Made by a program: the position numbers and the translations under genes. Source: Bacillota bacterium (GTDB lineage Bacteria; Bacillota; Dethiobacteria; DTU022). From it: a stretch of DNA of 12,440 nt. The notes below the pieces were generated by a model that saw only the letters and a list, made by a program, of their open reading frames with translations, did no database searches and had not been told where the DNA came from. Every line of letters starts with the position of its first letter. Position 1 is the stretch's first letter. Shown here piece by piece: positions 1 to 6,311 of this stretch. Location of the stretch: NCBI GenBank assembly GCA_012797095.1, contig JAAZPS010000070.1, positions 1 to 12,440 of the forward strand, in the 5' to 3' direction.

Positions 1-1
1 G

Positions 2-433
2 ACTACCCTTAACCGGAGCGCTGCTGAAGCAGCGGTCGAGATTGGAGCAAACGCCTGTACTGATATTACCGGTTTCGGGCTGTTGGGTCATTGTCTGGAG
101 CTGGCCCGGGCCAGCAGGGTTGGCCTGAAGATCGACACCGGAAAAGTGCCGATTATTGCCGATACGCTCACTTTTTGCTCCATCGGGTTGGTTCCCGGGG
201 GAAGCTATATCAACCAAAAATTCTGTTCCGCGGAGCTGAAGATCGATCCCTCGGTTGATCCGATCCTGCTGGACGTTCTTTTCGATCCGCAAACATCGGG
301 AGGCCTGCTGATATCTGTCCCCAGAAATAAAGTTGCCGCCCTGGTACAGAAGCTTATCGAGAACAAGACCCCTTCGGCCGCTGTTATCGGTGAGGTCGTG
401 AAAGCTTTACCGGGAACGATCTGCTGCGGTTAA
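2..433 (+). CDS. selD: Selenide, water dikinase (selenophosphate synthetase), C-terminal part
   Basis: Partial gene: the reading frame is open from the left edge and ends at TAA 431-433, leaving 143 C-terminal residues. SelD makes selenophosphate from selenide and ATP in the cytosol; this is the selenium donor for selenocysteine and for selenouridine in tRNA. What identifies it is the stretch ACTDITGFGLLGH near residues 19-31, typical of the AIRS/PurM-like fold of SelD, and the family's C-terminal signature DPQTSGGLL (about residues 89-97), followed by a glycine-containing tail that ends IGEVV...GTICCG. The catalytic Cys/Sec loop lies in the missing N-terminal part, so it cannot be said whether this SelD is itself a selenoprotein. 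The gene converges on the lysR gene 85 nt away. No frameshift is seen. Confidence 0.96.
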   Translation, partial: TTLNRSAAEAAVEIGANACTDITGFGLLGHCLELARASRVGLKIDTGKVPIIADTLTFCSIGLVPGGSYINQKFCSAELKIDPSVDPILLDVLFDPQTSGGLLISVPRNKVAALVQKLIENKTPSAAVIGEVVKALPGTICCG

Positions 434-434
434 A

Positions 435-510
435 CGCTGCGGCATGGGCCGTGTAGCGCTCGAGTCTCTTACCCGCAGCGGAGCAGCGGATATTTCCCCT
501 TGCCTCCGCT
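435..510. terminator. Possible bidirectional terminator between selD and lysR
   Basis: The 85-nt gap between the convergent genes holds two stem-forming pairs: CGCTGCGG (435-442) with CCGCAGCG (473-480), and AGCGGA (485-490) with TCCGCT (505-510). An 8-nt unit GCAGCGGA is repeated in tandem at 475-490. Neither hairpin has a proper T tract in the selD direction; the second is followed only by TACGACTTTT. The position fits a shared terminator, but the long loops (30 and 14 nt) make this weak. Confidence 0.3.
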
Positions 511-518
511 TACGACTT

Positions 519-1466
519 TTAATCTTCATCCGCGGACTGATAAAAGCCCGCGCAGTGATCGAGAAAAGCCTGGCTGAGGGGCGACAAGACCCGGTCCCGA
601 TGGTAGATCAGATAGAAATTGCGCTCCAACCGGAGCCCGGCCAGCCGATAGCCCTTGATCAACCCGGCAGCCAGCTCCTCGCTGACAGCGCGACGGGAGA
701 TGGCCGTTACCCCAAGCCCGGCCTTGACCGCTTCCTTGATCGCCTCCTGGCTTTCCAGGTAGGCGGCCACCTGCAGCACCACCCTGTTCCGACCGAAAAA
801 CTCCTCAAGGGCGCTCTCGAAGAGCACCCGGGTGGCGGAGCCCGGCTCTCTCATCACAAAGGGGATTTTCAGAAGCTCCGCCGCATTCTGGCCATCCTTC
901 AGATCGAGCTCAAAGAGCGGGGGGACCGCTTTCTCTCCCGGCAAGCAGGTTCCGGGGGCAGCGATCAGGACCAGTTCATCTTGCTGCAATTTGATCTGCC
1001 CCAGCCCGTCAGGAGGAGCCGGTTCCCCCACAAACCCTAGATCGTAACTGTAGTCCCTGACATATTCAAAAACCTGCCGGCTGTCCCGGAGCATCACTGC
1101 AAAGGTGACGGCAGGATAACTTTCAAGAAAACTTCTCATCAGCTCCGGAAGAAGATAGGCTCCCGGAACACTGCTGGAGGCTATCTCCAGATGACCCTTG
1201 ATCATCCGCCGCTCCTTTTGAATGGCAAAAAGAGCCTCCTCCTTGATATCCAGCAGCTGTTTGGCATACCGGACCAGCACCTTCCCTGCAGCGGTCAATT
1301 GGAGCTCCCGCTGGCTGCGGTCCAGCAGTTGGGTGCCCATTTCGTCCTCCAGGGCCTTGATATGGACGCTCACCGTGGGCTGGGTCAGGAAAATATTTTC
1401 CGCGGCCCGGGAAAAACTCTTCTCCCGGGCCACCTCGATAAACACTTTTAACTGATGAAAATCCAT
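519..1466 (-). CDS. LysR-type transcriptional regulator, probably selenium-associated
   Basis: A 315-residue DNA-binding transcription regulator of usual LysR length. Residues 1-60 form the N-terminal winged helix-turn-helix: it opens MDFHQLKVFIEVA, continues with SFSRAAENIFLTQPTVSVHI (18-37) and LEDEMGTQLLDR (39-50), and the linker helix follows. Residues from about 92 to 300 are the periplasmic-binding-protein-like effector domain, beginning GHLEIASSSVPGAYLLPEL. The ATG at 1466 lies 6 nt after the hydrolase stop, with a purine-rich AAAGGAAA about 10 nt upstream, so the gene is the last of a serA-hydrolase-lysR transcript. It converges on selD. From memory, a LysR subfamily in anaerobic Firmicutes and Deltaproteobacteria is named for its association with selenium metabolism genes, and both location and sequence style fit. 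The effector is unknown; a CysB/CysL-like sulfur or selenium metabolite is only a guess. The LysR call is secure, the selenium link moderate. Confidence 0.95.
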   Translation of the reverse strand: MDFHQLKVFIEVAREKSFSRAAENIFLTQPTVSVHIKALEDEMGTQLLDRSQRELQLTAAGKVLVRYAKQLLDIKEEALFAIQKERRMIKGHLEIASSSVPGAYLLPELMRSFLESYPAVTFAVMLRDSRQVFEYVRDYSYDLGFVGEPAPPDGLGQIKLQQDELVLIAAPGTCLPGEKAVPPLFELDLKDGQNAAELLKIPFVMREPGSATRVLFESALEEFFGRNRVVLQVAAYLESQEAIKEAVKAGLGVTAISRRAVSEELAAGLIKGYRLAGLRLERNFYLIYHRDRVLSPLSQAFLDHCAGFYQSADED

Positions 1467-1472
1467 CGGCGC

Positions 1473-2288
1473 CTATTTCCTTTCCGGTTGATCTGCTCGA
1501 CCGGCGGGGCGATCCGGTTGGTCTACAAAAGCGGCGATGGCCGAAAAATAGCGCTCCCGATCTACAAAGATGACATCATTGTGCTCCGCCCCGGGGATCG
1601 GCACAAGCTGCCTGGACTTGCTACCCAGAGAACTGTACAGATCCTCGGCCTGGCTGAACGGAACAAGGCTGTCCGCACGTCCGTGGATGATCAGGGCCGG
1701 GGTTTCGATGAGAGCGGCTTTATCCCGGCTTTCCCGGTCAATGCTGCCCAGATCAAGGCCCATGGAAGGCAGGCCCAGATGGCGGATCAACCCGATGACG
1801 CTGATAAAACCGCTTTCGATGATCAGCCCCGGGATGATCTCGCCGTACTGCCCCGCCAGCTCAAGGGCGGAGATGCTGCCCAGGGAGCGGCCCATGACGA
1901 AGAGTTTTTCCTGCAAGCCCCTTTCGTCCAGCCTTTTCCTGACTGCTTCAAAGATCAGCGGGGCATCGCGGACCATACCGGTAAAAGTAGGCTGACCGCC
2001 GCTGTTACCGTAACCCCGGTAATCGGCCACAACCAGGTTGATCCTTTTCTGACGGTAGAGCGGCGCAATCTGGTCGTAGTCCGCCGCGATCTCACCATTT
2101 CCATGAAACAGCAAGATCCAGGGACGTCCGGCCTCGCTCTCGTACAGCCGGCAGCCGACGGCAAGATCGCCCTCCACCGGGACCATGAAATCCTCTGCCC
2201 CCGCGGGAGCAGGCAGGTTCCATTTACGCGGGTAAAAAAGAAACCGCAGCAGCATCGGCTGTTGGTCGATCATCGAATAAACACTCAT
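1473..2288 (-). CDS. Alpha/beta hydrolase (serine hydrolase), 271 aa
   Basis: A soluble alpha/beta-hydrolase-fold protein of unknown substrate. Visible elements in order are the oxyanion-hole motif HGNGE (62-66), ADYRGYGNSGG (89-99) typical of the BEM46/YqkD-like branch, the nucleophile elbow GRSLGS with Ser135, the acid in HGRADSLVP (Asp206) and the catalytic His in GAEHND (His236). The triad is complete. There is no cleavable signal peptide, although residues 13-20 are hydrophobic as in BEM46-type proteins. I place the start at ATG 2288 rather than TTG 2294: the ribosome binding site GAGGAGG (2302-2296) is 7 nt from the ATG but only 1 nt from the TTG. It follows serA by about 40 nt and its stop is 6 nt from the lysR ATG, so all three are probably co-transcribed. 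The C-terminal tail (from about 258) is charged and low in complexity. An esterase or peptidase role is possible; nothing in the sequence chooses. Confidence 0.9.
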   Translation of the reverse strand: MSVYSMIDQQPMLLRFLFYPRKWNLPAPAGAEDFMVPVEGDLAVGCRLYESEAGRPWILLFHGNGEIAADYDQIAPLYRQKRINLVVADYRGYGNSGGQPTFTGMVRDAPLIFEAVRKRLDERGLQEKLFVMGRSLGSISALELAGQYGEIIPGLIIESGFISVIGLIRHLGLPSMGLDLGSIDRESRDKAALIETPALIIHGRADSLVPFSQAEDLYSSLGSKSRQLVPIPGAEHNDVIFVDRERYFSAIAAFVDQPDRPAGRADQPERK

Positions 2289-2295
2289 CGGCAAA

Positions 2296-2302
2296 CCTCC
2301 TC
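2296..2302 (-). promoter_or_regulatory. Ribosome binding site deciding the hydrolase start
   Basis: On the minus strand this reads GAGGAGG, an almost perfect Shine-Dalgarno sequence. Its spacing of 7 nt to ATG 2288 supports that codon over the upstream in-frame TTG at 2294, which would leave only a single base between. Confidence 0.8.
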
Positions 2303-2331
2303 GTATTTTTAACCGGTTCCGCCCTTCATCT

Positions 2332-3933
2332 TCAACTATCCCCCGGGGTCCCCCAGCCGGTCAGCTCCACGAAACGGGCCGAAGCGATCACATCGTGCTG
2401 TTCAAGTTTGGCCATCACCCCGGGCGTGATACGCTCGTCAACCTGCAAAACCATCATCGCTTCTCCCCCGACAGTCTGCCGGCCCAGCTGCATGCTGGCA
2501 ATATTGACATTTTCAACACCGAGCAGGGTGCCGACCTTACCGACCACACCGGGCCGGTCGTGGTGGGTGGTGATCAGCATGAAACGGGCCGGGACTACCT
2601 CGATGCGGTAATCGCCGATCCGGGTCAGCCGGATATCATCATGAGCCAGCAGGGTTCCGGCGAGAGATTTCACCGTCTTTCCTTCCTGGACGTTGATCTG
2701 CACGAGGCTGCTGTAACTTTTGATCTCTGCAGTGGCACTTTCGCGAACCCTGATCCCCCGGCGCTGGGCCATCAGAAAGGCGTTGACCGGGGTTACGGGA
2801 TTGCTGACAATCCCCTGAAGCAGCCCGGCCAGGCAGGAAGCGGTCAGCGGCGCCAGGGGCAGGGCGGCGATCTCTCCGGAGTAGACCACCTCGATCTGAT
2901 CAATGGAGCCGCCGTAAAATTGCATATAGAAATCACCGAGCAGCCGCATCAGGGGCAGGTACGGCTCCAGCGCTGCCGCCGTCTCCGGCATCAGCGCCGG
3001 CAGGTTCACCGCCGAGGCGAGCGCTTCTCCCGAAAGAGCCTTGAGCACCTGCTCCGCCACCTGCAGGGCAACATTGGTCTGGGCCTCCCTGGTCAAAGAC
3101 CCCAGATGAGGCGTGGCGATAACGTTTTCCAGCTCCAGCAGCGGGCTGTCTTGCGGCGGCTCATCTTCAAAAACATCGAGCGCCGCCCCGGCGATCCTTT
3201 TCTCCGCAAGAGCGCTGTGGAGAGCAGCCTCATCGACGATGCCGCCCCGGGCACAGTTGATCAGCATGGCCCCGGGTTTCATCAGCGCCAGCTCCGCCGC
3301 TCCGATGAGGTAGCGCGTTGCCGGCATCAGGGGTACATGCAGAGAGATAAAATCCGAGTGCTGCAACAGGTAGTCCAGGGTTACTATCTCCACCCCGATC
3401 TTGGCGGCATGCTCCGCCGAGATGTAGGGATCGGAGCACAGCAGATGCATCCCCAGAGCCCGGGCACGGCGGCCAACCTCGCTGCCGACATGTCCCAGCC
3501 CGATGATACCGAGCGTCTTCCGATTCAACTCTATCCCCAGAAAATGTTCCCGAGCCCAGGCGCCCTGCTTGACCGAATAATTTGCGCCGGGGATATTTCG
3601 AGCCAGCGAAACAAGCAGCGCCAGGGTCAGCTCCGCCGCAGAGACAGTATTGGCCTCGGGAACATTGACCACGATGATCCCCTTCTCGGTAGCTGCGGGC
3701 AGATCGATATTATCAACCCCCACGCCGGCCCGCCCGATCACTTTAAGAGAGCGGCCCGCCTCGATGATCTCCCTGGTCACCCGGGTGCTGCTGCGCACGA
3801 TCAGGGCATCGTAGTCCCCGATGATCCGTTGCAGCTCCCCGGGAGAATGATCGAGCTGTTGATCAACCCGGGCATGCTGCCGCAGCAGCTCCAGCCCTTT
3901 TTGTGATAGAGGATCACTAACCAGTATCTTCAT
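2332..3933 (-). CDS. serA: D-3-phosphoglycerate dehydrogenase, long type with ACT domain
   Basis: Catalyses the first committed step of serine biosynthesis, NAD-dependent oxidation of 3-phosphoglycerate to 3-phosphohydroxypyruvate, in the cytosol. The protein is 533 aa, the usual size of the long form. Domains in order: substrate-binding half (1-95), Rossmann domain with GLGHVG (145-150), return of the catalytic domain with Arg229 in NCARGG, Glu258 in EDEPP and His276 in TPHLGS (the Arg-Glu-His set of the 2-hydroxyacid dehydrogenase family), an intervening ASB-type domain (about 310-445), and a C-terminal ACT domain (about 450-525, FMLITTHHDRPGVVGKVGTL) that is the usual serine feedback site. 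ATG 3933 is chosen over the in-frame TTG at 3939 because GGAGG (3947-3943) lies 9 nt from the ATG but 3 nt from the TTG. It is first of a minus-strand operon with the hydrolase and lysR genes. No serC or serB is seen nearby. Confidence 0.97.
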   Translation of the reverse strand: MKILVSDPLSQKGLELLRQHARVDQQLDHSPGELQRIIGDYDALIVRSSTRVTREIIEAGRSLKVIGRAGVGVDNIDLPAATEKGIIVVNVPEANTVSAAELTLALLVSLARNIPGANYSVKQGAWAREHFLGIELNRKTLGIIGLGHVGSEVGRRARALGMHLLCSDPYISAEHAAKIGVEIVTLDYLLQHSDFISLHVPLMPATRYLIGAAELALMKPGAMLINCARGGIVDEAALHSALAEKRIAGAALDVFEDEPPQDSPLLELENVIATPHLGSLTREAQTNVALQVAEQVLKALSGEALASAVNLPALMPETAAALEPYLPLMRLLGDFYMQFYGGSIDQIEVVYSGEIAALPLAPLTASCLAGLLQGIVSNPVTPVNAFLMAQRRGIRVRESATAEIKSYSSLVQINVQEGKTVKSLAGTLLAHDDIRLTRIGDYRIEVVPARFMLITTHHDRPGVVGKVGTLLGVENVNIASMQLGRQTVGGEAMMVLQVDERITPGVMAKLEQHDVIASARFVELTGWGTPGDS

Positions 3934-3942
3934 CTTCAATTG

Positions 3943-3947
3943 CCTCC
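3943..3947 (-). promoter_or_regulatory. serA ribosome binding site, touching an inverted-repeat arm
   Basis: Minus-strand GGAGG, 9 nt before ATG 3933. Its first two bases (3947-3946) are also the end of a 12-nt inverted-repeat arm (3946-3957), so pairing of that arm in the mRNA would partly occlude the site. Confidence 0.65.
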
Positions 3948-4028
3948 AGGGTATGGTTTGATTATTTCTACGTCAACCCGGCCGATCTTCGGCAAGGGTT
4001 AAATCAATTATAATTTACCATACCCTGG
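3946..4028 (-). repeat. 12-nt perfect inverted repeat bracketing the serA leader
   Basis: CCAGGGTATGGT (3946-3957) and ACCATACCCTGG (4017-4028) are perfect reverse complements, 59 nt apart. Between them is a second stem-loop: AACCC (3975-3979) with GGGTT (3996-4000), enclosing GCCGA-TCT-TCGGC (3981-3993). The outer arms could act as an mRNA stem that touches the serA ribosome binding site, or as paired protein-binding half-sites around the promoter. The repeat itself is directly visible; its function is inference. Confidence 0.6.
4007..4012 (-). promoter_or_regulatory. Possible serA operon -10 box
   Basis: The minus strand reads TATAAT here, a perfect -10 hexamer, 74 nt upstream of the serA ATG. 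No convincing -35 hexamer stands 16-18 nt further upstream (the best sequence is CTCTGC-like), so an activator such as the operon's LysR protein would probably be needed if this is used. Initiation would be near 4000, at the start of the AACCC...GGGTT stem-loop. Confidence 0.3.
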
Positions 4029-4130
4029 CGCAGAGATCCATAAGACTGCCGGGCAGGGGGTTCTTTCGGGCCATTCGGTACGTATAAAGACAGGCAGCGA
4101 AACCTCCCGGAAAGTCTTGCCGGCGTCAGG

Positions 4131-4330
4131 TGAGATAGCGATCGGGCGTGCCCAGGTGCCAACCCTTTGACCCGAATTGGTGATCGGCCAAACCCCCGAC
4201 CCATGACCGATAGGTCCCCCTGACCACCAAACCCTCCGCCCCGTAGTTGGTCTATGCCCCGGCCTATTTGGCTCATCGCCCTATGAGGAGGTCCAATCAG
4301 GATGGCTAACTGGACCCTTTTGCCATGACA
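4131..4330. mobile_element. Gene-free tract with spaced repeats, possible insertion-sequence end relic
   Basis: No credible gene lies here. The + strand is strikingly C-rich from about 4150 to 4260 and carries three imperfect units that begin CAACCCTTTGACCC (4160), CAAACCCCCGACCC (4189) and CAAACCCTCCGCCCC (4228). Palindromic bits such as GGTCCCCCTGACC and a GGTCCA...TGGACC stem (4290-4295 with 4311-4316) follow. Read on the minus strand, the tract starts TGTCATGG at 4330 and is full of GGTCA/GGGTC words. Spaced GGTCA-type internal repeats and TG...CA termini are known for IS21-family ends, so a solo end left by a decayed element is one reading. No istA/istB coding remains and no matching far end is seen. 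Confidence 0.25.
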
Positions 4331-4356
4331 GGTTACAACAGAGCAATAATCTTACA

Positions 4357-4408
4357 ATATATCAGCAGAACCGTCCCCGTGATATAGCAGAACCGTCCCC
4401 GTGATATA
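4357..4408 (+). repeat. REP-like palindromic repeat, two tandem copies
   Basis: The first copy has arms TATATCA (4358-4364) and TGATATA (4380-4386) around the core GCAGAACCGTCCCCG. The second shares the right arm of the first: the 22-nt unit at 4365-4386 is repeated exactly at 4387-4408. The core GAACCGTCCCC also appears in a third copy at 4475-4505 and, inverted, at 9203-9233 beside the RAYT transposase gene. Such hairpins next to RAYT genes are the hallmark of REP elements, so these are likely non-autonomous copies acted on by that enzyme family. Confidence 0.75.
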
Positions 4409-4474
4409 CGCCCTCCTGAAATAAATGGCTGGAGATAAGGAATCAGCGATAATAATATCTGACACCCCTGAAAA

Positions 4475-4505
4475 ATATATCAGTAGAACCGTCCCCGTGA
4501 TATAT
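4475..4505 (+). repeat. REP-like palindromic repeat, third copy
   Basis: Perfect 8-nt arms ATATATCA (4475-4482) and TGATATAT (4498-4505) flank the core GTAGAACCGTCCCCG. It differs from the copies at 4357-4408 by one core base (GTAG for GCAG). It ends 11 nt before the -35 box of the downstream operon promoter and so may influence supercoiling or transcription there. Confidence 0.75.
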
Positions 4506-4516
4506 GTATTATCAGA

Positions 4517-4545
4517 TTGACTAAACTGAATTAACAGAATATACT
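4517..4545 (+). promoter_or_regulatory. Sigma-A-type promoter of the oxidoreductase-ligase operon
   Basis: TTGACT (4517-4522) and TATACT (4540-4545) are separated by exactly 17 nt, each one base from consensus in an AT-rich setting. Transcription would begin near 4552. This leaves an untranslated leader of about 217 nt before the first gene, and the first predicted stem starts almost at the initiation point. Confidence 0.75.
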
Positions 4546-4551
4546 AAACAT

Positions 4552-4725
4552 AGTCCGGTGGCCCATTAACGGGAGAGCCGATCGCTTTCCTGAAAAAAAG
4601 CAAGCCGGAATTTGAGGGTAGATAACCGTCATTACACAGGGTAATAACAGATAACATTCTACCAGTTGCTGCAGCCGCGGTTAAGACCGGAGCTGGAAAC
4701 AGTTCAGGTCAAGACGGCTTTTTTT
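4552..4725 (+). promoter_or_regulatory. Structured 5' leader, candidate riboswitch or attenuator of unrecognised class
   Basis: Between the promoter and the first gene the RNA can form a run of stems. An outer stem TCCGG (4554-4558) with CCGGA (4605-4609) encloses a CCC/GGG hairpin (4562-4564 with 4571-4573) and a GCTTT/AAAGC hairpin (4584-4588 with 4597-4601). A second domain pairs GGTAG (4617-4621) with CTACC (4659-4663), and inside it ATTAC (4631-4635) with GTAAT (4641-4645). An intrinsic terminator follows at 4673-4725. I find no conserved core of the TPP, FMN, cobalamin, SAM-I, lysine, glycine, c-di-GMP-I, Moco, fluoride or T-box classes. The folding was done by eye and no ligand is implied. 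A simple structured leader or an unrelated small RNA are alternatives. Confidence 0.45.
4673..4725 (+). terminator. Intrinsic terminator within the operon leader
   Basis: AGCCG (4673-4677) pairs with CGGCT (4715-4719). Inside are ACC (4686-4688) with GGT (4707-4709), and AGCTG-GAAA-CAGTT (4691-4704), a stem capped by a GNRA tetraloop with one G-T wobble. Seven T residues follow (4719-4725). It lies between promoter and first gene, 27 nt before the ribosome binding site, so unless some other gene ends here it must be conditional. Confidence 0.6.
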
Positions 4726-4751
4726 ATATCTGGAGCTGCCCCACCATTAAA

Positions 4752-4760
4752 AGAGAGGAG
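4752..4760 (+). promoter_or_regulatory. Ribosome binding site supporting a TTG start
   Basis: AGAGAGGAG ends 8 nt before TTG 4769. The nearby ATG at 4761 directly abuts this site and is in another frame, so the TTG is the sensible start of the FAD oxidoreductase. Confidence 0.75.
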
Positions 4761-4768
4761 ATGATCCA

Positions 4769-6292
4769 TTGTCCCTGGATGTTGCTGTTATCGGTGCTGG
4801 ACTGGGGGGGCTTTCTGCGGCCCTGAAGCTGGCGTCGGAAGGGGCCAGGGTGCTGCTGCTGGAGCAGCATAATCTGCCCGGGGGGTTTGCCACCAGCTTT
4901 GTGCGGGGGCGCTTTGAATTCGAGGTGTCGCTGCATGAGCTTTCCGATGTAGGACCTTCCGACAACAAGGGCGCGGTACGTCGTTTTCTGGAGGATGAAG
5001 CGGGAGTAGAGGTGGAATTTTTGCCCGTGCCCGAGGCCTACCACCTGATCCTTCCGGAGTCGGGGATCAATATCAGGATCCCTTTCGGAGTGCAGCCCTT
5101 CATCGAGACCATTGCCGGGGCTGTCCCCGGCAGTCTGAAGCCGTTGACCCGTTACCTGAAACTCTGCCGGGAAGTGGCCCGGGCTCTCAGTTTTATCGGC
5201 CGCTCCGGGGGGGCACCGGATATGGGGATGCTGCTGGAACGGTATCCCGCTTTTGTCACCACTGCCGGTTATACCGTGAGCGAGGTCACGGAAAAATTCG
5301 GCTTTCCGGAAAAGGCGCTGCAGATGATCTATCCTTACTGGAGTTACATGGGCGTCCCGGTCAGCCGGATGAGCTTCACCCTTTTTGCAGTAATGCTCTA
5401 CAGCTATATCAGCAGGGGCGCCTATATTCCCCGCCATAACTCCCATGGGCTGGCGGCGGCCATGGATGCACGTATCCGCGAACTGGGCGGCGAGGTGCGC
5501 TACAACACCAGGGTGGAGAAAATTCTGGTTGAGGATGGGCGCGCCGTGGGGGTGGAGACGGCTGAGGGCTTGTCGGTGAGCGCGAAGGCGGTTGTGGCCA
5601 ACCTTTCGCCCAACCTGGTCTACGGGAAGCTGGTGCACCCGCGCAGCGCCGTTCCGGAGCGAGCGGTGAAACTGTTGAACGCACGCAGGCTGGGGGCCAG
5701 CGCCCTGGTACTGTATCTGGGTCTCGATGCTCCGCCGGAGGCGTTGAATCTGGAAAGCTACGGTTATTTTGTCGGCCCCTCCATGGATACGGAAAGGGCT
5801 TACGAAAATTTCTTCCGTTTCGAACCACCGCAGATGCAGGCGGTGATCTGCCTGAACCGGGCCAACCCGGAATGCTCTCCGCCCGGAACGACCATTCTTT
5901 CGGCGACCTCGTTGGCGGGGCCGCAGGCATGGGATGGAGTCGCCGCAGAGCAGTATTACAGCGTGAAGAGGGAGATGGCGGAGGCGATGATCGAACAGCT
6001 GTCCGGTTACCTTGGCGCCCCACTGCGGGAGCATATCGAGGAGATCGAGGTGGCCACGCCCCAGACATTCGCCCGCTACACCGGCGCCTGCAGGGGGGCG
6101 ATTTACGGCTACGAACAGGACCCCTGGGATTCGCTGGTGGCCCGGACCATGGCCGCACCGACAGAGCGCTTCATCAAGGGTCTGGAATTCACGGGCGGCT
6201 TTGCCTTCATGGGACACGGCTATGCCCCTTCCATAATATCAGGGCGGGCCGCCGCCCTGTCGGTGCTGCACCGCCTGTCCAGATCCAGATAA
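4769..6292 (+). CDS. FAD-dependent oxidoreductase of the CrtI / phytoene desaturase-like family
   Basis: A 507-residue flavoprotein of the family that includes phytoene desaturases, carotenoid isomerases and retinol saturases; members add or remove hydrogen at C=C bonds in isoprenoid or fatty chains. The dinucleotide-binding fold is at the extreme N-terminus: DVAVIGAGLGGLSAALKLA (4-22) with G9, G11 and G13-G14, then Glu32 for the FAD ribose and LPGGFATSF (36-44). The C-terminal FAD segment is GGFAFMGHGYAPSIISGRAAA (about 475-495). Length is normal for the family and there are no obvious membrane helices. The start is TTG 4769, fixed by an AGAGAGGAG ribosome site. Next come, 19 nt and 14 nt downstream of each preceding stop, a ferredoxin-fused NAD(P)H reductase and an acyl-CoA ligase. 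No other carotenoid gene (crtB, crtE) is nearby, so a desaturase for carotenoids is less likely than a lipid or isoprenoid reductase. The substrate is unknown. The promoter and terminator-bearing leader upstream suggest regulated expression. Confidence 0.9.
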   Translation: MSLDVAVIGAGLGGLSAALKLASEGARVLLLEQHNLPGGFATSFVRGRFEFEVSLHELSDVGPSDNKGAVRRFLEDEAGVEVEFLPVPEAYHLILPESGINIRIPFGVQPFIETIAGAVPGSLKPLTRYLKLCREVARALSFIGRSGGAPDMGMLLERYPAFVTTAGYTVSEVTEKFGFPEKALQMIYPYWSYMGVPVSRMSFTLFAVMLYSYISRGAYIPRHNSHGLAAAMDARIRELGGEVRYNTRVEKILVEDGRAVGVETAEGLSVSAKAVVANLSPNLVYGKLVHPRSAVPERAVKLLNARRLGASALVLYLGLDAPPEALNLESYGYFVGPSMDTERAYENFFRFEPPQMQAVICLNRANPECSPPGTTILSATSLAGPQAWDGVAAEQYYSVKREMAEAMIEQLSGYLGAPLREHIEEIEVATPQTFARYTGACRGAIYGYEQDPWDSLVARTMAAPTERFIKGLEFTGGFAFMGHGYAPSIISGRAAALSVLHRLSRSR

Positions 6293-6311
6293 GGGAGGAG
6301 GATAAAAAAAG

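Noticed and set aside
444..1040. 198-codon + strand frame overlapping lysR
   Set aside because: Antisense of the LysR gene; its protein resembles no family I know.
2395..3906. 503-codon open frame on the + strand opposite serA
   Set aside because: It is the antisense of a complete, motif-rich serA; the protein is rich in Q/R/H/G with no known domain, typical of antisense frames in GC-rich genes.
3948..3976. serA promoter with TTGACG (3976-3971, minus) as -35 box
   Set aside because: The sequence 17 nt downstream is TACCCT-like and initiation would fall on the ribosome binding site.
4004..4276. 90-codon minus-strand frame upstream of serA
   Set aside because: Glycine/arginine-rich at its start, lies over the C-skewed repeat tract, has no recognisable domain, and its end overlaps the serA promoter region.
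4357..4505. CRISPR array suspected from the repeated GAACCGTCCCCGTGATATA units
   Set aside because: Only three units, two directly abutting and the third about 66 nt away, with no regular spacers and no cas genes; the palindromic arms and the RAYT gene fit REP elements better.
4552..4665. tRNA-Sec or another tRNA in the leader region, suspected because of the selD neighbourhood
   Set aside because: No T-arm GGTTCGA-type sequence, anticodon arm or CCA end could be placed.
4724..6217. 497-codon minus-strand frame opposite the FAD oxidoreductase
   Set aside because: Antisense shadow of a clear CrtI-like gene; no domain, and no ribosome site considered convincing.
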